From contig JAQBVH010000241.1 in NCBI GenBank assembly GCA_027623615.1, positions 1 through 5,881 of the forward strand: a stretch of 5,881 nucleotides of DNA, given 5' to 3'. The DNA comes from Planctomycetota bacterium. GTDB lineage: Bacteria; Planctomycetota; UBA1135; GCA-002686595. Each line of letters starts with the position of its first letter. The first letter of the stretch is position 1. Both the position numbers and the translations under genes were made by a program. This document shows positions 5,467-5,881 of the stretch, in pieces. The notes beneath the pieces were generated by a model that was not told the origin of the DNA, did not search any database, and saw only the letters and a program-made list of their open reading frames with translations.

Positions 5467-5493
5467 CGCAAGGCCCGCGGCCGCGAAACTCCG

Positions 5494-5881
5494 TCAAGGA
5501 AGCGTGAGGGTCGCCCCGCCGCTCACGTCCTCCGGTCCGATCGAGAGGCTGCCCGAGGTCGTCCCGCGCCTCCACCGCGCCTGCCCGGAATGGGGCACAC
5601 GCAGACGCGCGTGTCCATCCTCACCGACCTGCGCCGTCGCCACCCACTCGAGCGGCCTCCCGTCGATGCGAAACTCGAGGCTCACGCGGAGCGACTCCCC
5701 GGGTGCGCCCTGCGCAACGACCTCCGCTCCCGGCACCCGTTCGTAGACCCAGCAGAGCGGGTTCCCAGGCGAGGCGTCGGGTGCGCCGCTCGAGCCGAGG
5801 TAGACCAACCTGAGGGTACCCAGGTCCGCGAGCGCGGGGTTGCGCCTGGGTACACCGTCCGGCATGGGCACCCCGCGCGGG
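5494..5881 (-). CDS. C-terminal fragment of a larger protein, possibly STT3/AglB-like oligosaccharyltransferase
   Basis: The reading frame is open to the window edge with no stop. The GTG at 5871 and ATG at 5865 are probably internal codons, so the gene is partial with its 5' part off the window. The visible part, about 125 residues, is soluble and rich in beta strands: GTLRLVYLGSS, WVYERVPGAEVVAQGAPGES, LRVSLEFRIDGRPLEWVATAQVGEDGHARLRVPHS and VSGGATLTLP. The order 'LRLVY ... VYERVPGA.V.G.AP ... V...L......F.Y...A....DG...VRVPY' resembles the extracytoplasmic C-terminal domain of archaeal-type oligosaccharyltransferases (STT3/AglB), which transfer lipid-linked glycans to Asn. The catalytic membrane part and the WWDYG motif would lie outside the window, so this is a suggestion from pattern memory, not proof; an unrelated beta-sandwich secreted protein is the alternative. 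It is in tandem with the downstream regulator gene, 57 bases away. Confidence 0.6.
   Translation of the reverse strand, partial: PRGVPMPDGVPRRNPALADLGTLRLVYLGSSGAPDASPGNPLCWVYERVPGAEVVAQGAPGESLRVSLEFRIDGRPLEWVATAQVGEDGHARLRVPHSGQARWRRGTTSGSLSIGPEDVSGGATLTLP

Noticed and set aside
5476..5485. CGCGGCCGCG palindrome as a terminator of the fragment gene
   Set aside because: It is fully self-complementary with no loop, so it cannot form a good hairpin, and no T tract follows on the minus strand; such palindromes are expected by chance in this composition.

Overview
The window is very GC-rich and gene-dense, and has the look of a Planctomycetota chromosome. Three things point there: a secreted PQQ-like beta-propeller protein with the WRGP / GHSSP signature common in that phylum, a secreted HEAT-repeat protein ending in a Trp-rich tail, and a sigma factor of the 'ECF-like' group (TIGR02999 / PF07638 type) that is expanded in Planctomycetes. 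Several genes lack a clear Shine-Dalgarno sequence. The taxonomic assignment is inference from protein style; no rRNA or marker gene is present.

Layout from left to right: (1) a plus-strand PQQ-like beta-propeller protein (27-1349), convergent with (2) a minus-strand GNAT acetyltransferase (1381-1878), with a small GC hairpin between them. (3) A divergent intergenic region (1879-2042) holds a perfect 9+4+9 inverted repeat. (4) A plus-strand DinB/YfiT-like metal-site protein (2043-2543) converges on (5) a minus-strand secreted HEAT-repeat protein (2654-3415), with a strong GNRA-capped hairpin between them. (6) A divergent region (3416-3570) carries two short perfect inverted repeats. (7) A plus-strand ECF-like sigma factor follows, whose N-terminal part (frame of 3571) and C-terminal part (frame of 3707-4102) are in different frames. 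The break falls inside the conserved 'ALVHE' motif and is best explained by two missing bases at position 3706. (8) A minus-strand two-gene operon encodes an ArsR-like winged-helix regulator (4843-5436) and a CPBP-family intramembrane protease (4061-4843). Stop and start overlap as TGATG, and a 16-bp palindrome lies directly upstream. (9) The window ends in the C-terminal part of a larger minus-strand protein (stop at 5494) that resembles the extracytoplasmic end of STT3/AglB-type oligosaccharyltransferases.

Most genes look like independent housekeeping or accessory units rather than one pathway. The only clear functional unit is the regulator-protease pair, probably autoregulated through the palindrome. 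The most notable anomaly is the split sigma factor. I see no CRISPR array, insertion sequence, tRNA, rRNA or convincing new defence system. All stretches without a gene are shorter than 170 bases and are described in the site entries.
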